From the NCBI GenBank assembly GCA_040753795.1, contig JBFMDX010000011.1, positions 62,001 through 126,000 of the forward strand: a stretch of 64,000 nt of DNA, written 5' to 3'. Positions 62,421 through 64,000 of this stretch are shown here, piece after piece; the first letter of the stretch is position 1, and every line of letters begins with the position of its first letter. Made by a program: the position numbers and the translations under genes. Source of the DNA: Thermodesulfobacteriota bacterium. Lineage in GTDB: Bacteria > Desulfobacterota > Desulfobacteria > Desulfobacterales > Desulfosudaceae. The notes beneath the pieces are model-generated. The model was not told the DNA's origin, did no database searches, and worked only from the letters and a program-made list of their open reading frames with translations.

Positions 62421-62609
62421 ATGACCATTAACGAACGTTCGGAAATCCGCCGGAAAAAGATAACCGGACAGGTGTCGCATAGTTATGCTGAAGCTGACGA
62501 CTGGGATCTCGAGTTCTGGCTGAAGCAGACCCCCCAGGACCGGCTGTCCGCTCTGGTGGCCATCCGGAATGACATAAAAAAAGTGAACTCCGATCGCCTG
62601 AAAGAATAG
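62421..62609 (+). CDS. small protein paired with a nucleotidyltransferase, possible antitoxin
   Basis: A 62-residue charged protein, start two bases short of coupling with the next gene (gap of two nt). It contains WDLEFWLKQTPQDRLSALVAIRN, a pattern seen in short proteins upstream of AbiEii/DUF6036-type nucleotidyltransferases. A partner or antitoxin role is inferred from this arrangement. No promoter is recognised separately from the upstream decarboxylase gene, which ends 36 nt earlier. Confidence 0.65.
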   Translation: MTINERSEIRRKKITGQVSHSYAEADDWDLEFWLKQTPQDRLSALVAIRNDIKKVNSDRLKE

Positions 62610-62611
62610 TC

Positions 62612-63082
62612 ATGGATACCATCCGGGATTTTGAGGACATTCTCCAGCTTCTGGAAAAACATGATGTCCGGTATCTGATTGTCGGTGGTTTGGCGGTCAT
62701 ATTTCACGCCAAACCGCGATATACCAAAGATATGGATATATGGGTGGATCCGCAGGCGGACAACGTAGAAAAAGCCAACCGCACCCTGGCTGAATTCGGA
62801 TCCCCCTTTTTTCTGTCCCTTCCTGTTAAAGCGAATGAAATCCTTCAACTCGGCGTGCCCCCGGACCGAATTGACATTCTGCTGTCGCTTTCAGGGCTTT
62901 CCTTTGGCGAGGTCTGGGGAAAAAGAATCATCAGCAAATACGGCGATGTTGACGCCAACTGGATAGACATTGACAGTCTGATCGCAGCAAAGAGACGAAT
63001 CGATTCCCCCCGGCATCAGGAAGACGTCAATGTCCTTATGAGGGCAAAGGAAAAGAAACAAGCAGATAGCGGCTCCGGATAA
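62612..63082 (+). CDS. nucleotidyltransferase-fold protein (DUF6036/AbiEii-like)
   Basis: A 156-residue minimal nucleotidyltransferase. The fold signature is YLIVGGLAVIFHAKPRYTKDMDIWVD (in two parts): Gly25-Gly26 and the metal-binding Asp40 and Asp42. A third acidic residue occurs in PDRIDILLSL. It resembles toxins of the AbiEii/MNT groups and lies directly after a 62-residue partner. Whether it acts as a toxin, a tRNA modifier or an inactive protein cannot be told from sequence. No other defence gene is nearby. Confidence 0.8.
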   Translation: MDTIRDFEDILQLLEKHDVRYLIVGGLAVIFHAKPRYTKDMDIWVDPQADNVEKANRTLAEFGSPFFLSLPVKANEILQLGVPPDRIDILLSLSGLSFGEVWGKRIISKYGDVDANWIDIDSLIAAKRRIDSPRHQEDVNVLMRAKEKKQADSGSG

Positions 63083-63108
63083 AACTCAAAAAACAAGGAG
63101 CACATCCC

Positions 63109-64000
63109 ATGAAAAAACACCGCGATCAGCACGATCCCGGCGTTCTGAAAACAGTTCTTGCCGTGATCGCCGTCCTTCTTCTCGCCGCCGGCCTTTACTA
63201 TGGATACCGGGAGATGACCGGCCGGCACAACCGTGAGGTCAGCGACCTTGAACGGGACCGGGAACAGCTGCAAGAGCGGTTGGCCCTGATGGAACAGAAA
63301 ATAAGCGAATCACCGCAGGCGCTTCCCGGGCAAGAGTCACCGGCCATACCTGAAGACCGGGCAGCTGAAGTGTTCGGCCGCTCACCGGAAGAATCCGCGG
63401 CCGATCGATGTGAGACACTGAAAAATCAGATCCGCGCCTTTTTCGTTTACCTAGACGGCAAAGACTATGTCCGCGCCTTCACCAGGGAAGAAACGGCCTA
63501 TCAGTTTTATATCCGCGTGTTCCAGGACCTGTCCGCGCACCTGCCCATCGTGACGGGCGAAACCCGGGACATCGTCACCCTGGTCCGCAACAGCGCCCAC
63601 TTCTTCAAGGTGCTGGGAAAGGAACGGGTCCTGCTGGTCAAAAGCGTTCTTTCCCATGAAGGCGACATCCTGGAATCCGCCCTGGCCAATTTCCATGAAT
63701 TATACATGAACGACGACTGCTGCCGCCAGGAACCCGGGGGCTGCCCCTCCCGGGAGACATTGTACGAGTACGCCGGTTTTTTTCTCAACACCCTTTCCGG
63801 CAAGAGCTACCTGATGCGCCGGGAGTCGGTCGTCCGCGCCCTGGTTACCTATTACAGCGTTCTGATTCTTGACCGGGCCAGCGACGAAAAGAAGAATACT
63901 TACGGCATCGACATCCGCCCGCATATCGACATTTCCATGGACGACATCGGCAGCCAGAGCAAGCTTGTCTTTCAGGAAAAGTACCTCGATACCCTGCGGG
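63109..64000 (+). CDS. membrane-anchored protein of unknown function (partial, cut by the window end)
   Basis: An open frame starts at an ATG at 63109 (AAGGAG ten bases upstream) and continues without a stop to the end of the window, at least 297 codons. It has one N-terminal transmembrane helix (about 14-33, LKTVLAVIAVLLLAAGLYYG), then a charged coiled-coil stretch (about 40-65, VSDLERDREQLQERLALMEQK), a Pro/Glu/Ser linker, and a large helical periplasmic or extracytoplasmic domain with a DDCCRQEPGGC cysteine patch. No family is recognised. It is 26 nt after the nucleotidyltransferase, so it may be in the same transcript. Confidence 0.8.
   Translation, partial: MKKHRDQHDPGVLKTVLAVIAVLLLAAGLYYGYREMTGRHNREVSDLERDREQLQERLALMEQKISESPQALPGQESPAIPEDRAAEVFGRSPEESAADRCETLKNQIRAFFVYLDGKDYVRAFTREETAYQFYIRVFQDLSAHLPIVTGETRDIVTLVRNSAHFFKVLGKERVLLVKSVLSHEGDILESALANFHELYMNDDCCRQEPGGCPSRETLYEYAGFFLNTLSGKSYLMRRESVVRALVTYYSVLILDRASDEKKNTYGIDIRPHIDISMDDIGSQSKLVFQEKYLDTLR

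Noticed and set aside
1-64000. CRISPR arrays, tRNA or rRNA genes, prophage or complete insertion sequences
   Set aside because: No regularly spaced direct repeats, cloverleaf-like segments, rRNA stretches or transposase/integrase genes were recognised by eye.

Overview
The window looks like chromosome from a selenocysteine-using anaerobe, most plausibly a sulfate-reducing member of the Desulfobacterota (Desulfobacterales type). This is an inference from several features: an AhbB-type siroheme decarboxylase, a selenocysteine formate dehydrogenase, two further genes with in-frame TGA codons followed by SECIS-like hairpins, paired acyl-CoA dehydrogenases, and high-GC coding DNA with many AGGAGG-like ribosome sites. 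No rRNA, tRNA, CRISPR array, phage or intact insertion sequence was recognised.

Layout. 0.1-4.2 kb: FMN-binding-like protein, FtsX permease, ABC ATPase and amidase in one direction. 4.2-9 kb: a PAS-PAS-GGDEF-EAL protein, a secreted phosphatase, APS kinase, exonuclease III and a 58-residue selenoprotein whose TGA splits it. 9-15 kb: an RND efflux operon (adaptor, pump, outer membrane channel). 15-17.7 kb: a LemA / GIDE-domain membrane protein / LemA operon. 18-24.2 kb: lipoprotein plus membrane methyltransferase, a cation exchanger, then two acyl-CoA dehydrogenases, a 65-residue protein and a cyclase. 24.2-27.5 kb: recC without recB or recD beside it. 27.9-36.3 kb: two phytoene-desaturase-like oxidoreductases interleaved with two unknown proteins, then a TetR regulator and a penicillin-acylase-type lipoprotein. 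36.5-42.7 kb: a secreted repeat protein with an in-frame TGA after its signal peptide, an acyltransferase, a Spx/ArsC-like selenoprotein, a HAD phosphatase, NAD synthetase, an enoyl-CoA hydratase and a sulfotransferase. 42.7-44 kb: an AT-rich accessory patch between two palindromic repeat elements. 44-48.8 kb: a DUF1848-dus operon, a 3D-domain lipoprotein, and ahbB with a radical SAM gene. 49-54.4 kb: a TolC-MacA-MacB-like exporter (split MacB) and a Cys/Asp/His-rich secreted protein. 54.4-60.4 kb: transketolase, a radical SAM protein, csrA and the selenocysteine formate dehydrogenase. 60.7-64 kb: a PLP decarboxylase, a nucleotidyltransferase pair and a membrane protein cut by the window end.

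The strongest unexpected theme is selenium. Three genes carry TGA where redox families carry Cys or within a Cys-rich zinc-ribbon-like protein, each followed at 18-23 nt by a hairpin with a small G-containing apical loop. A plain ORF caller breaks all three. A fourth TGA, in a secreted repeat protein, is also followed by a stem-loop at the same distance, but there a nonsense mutation is at least as likely. A second theme is structured intergenic DNA: three different palindromic element families occur, and one has two copies whose arms differ in sequence but keep their complementarity.
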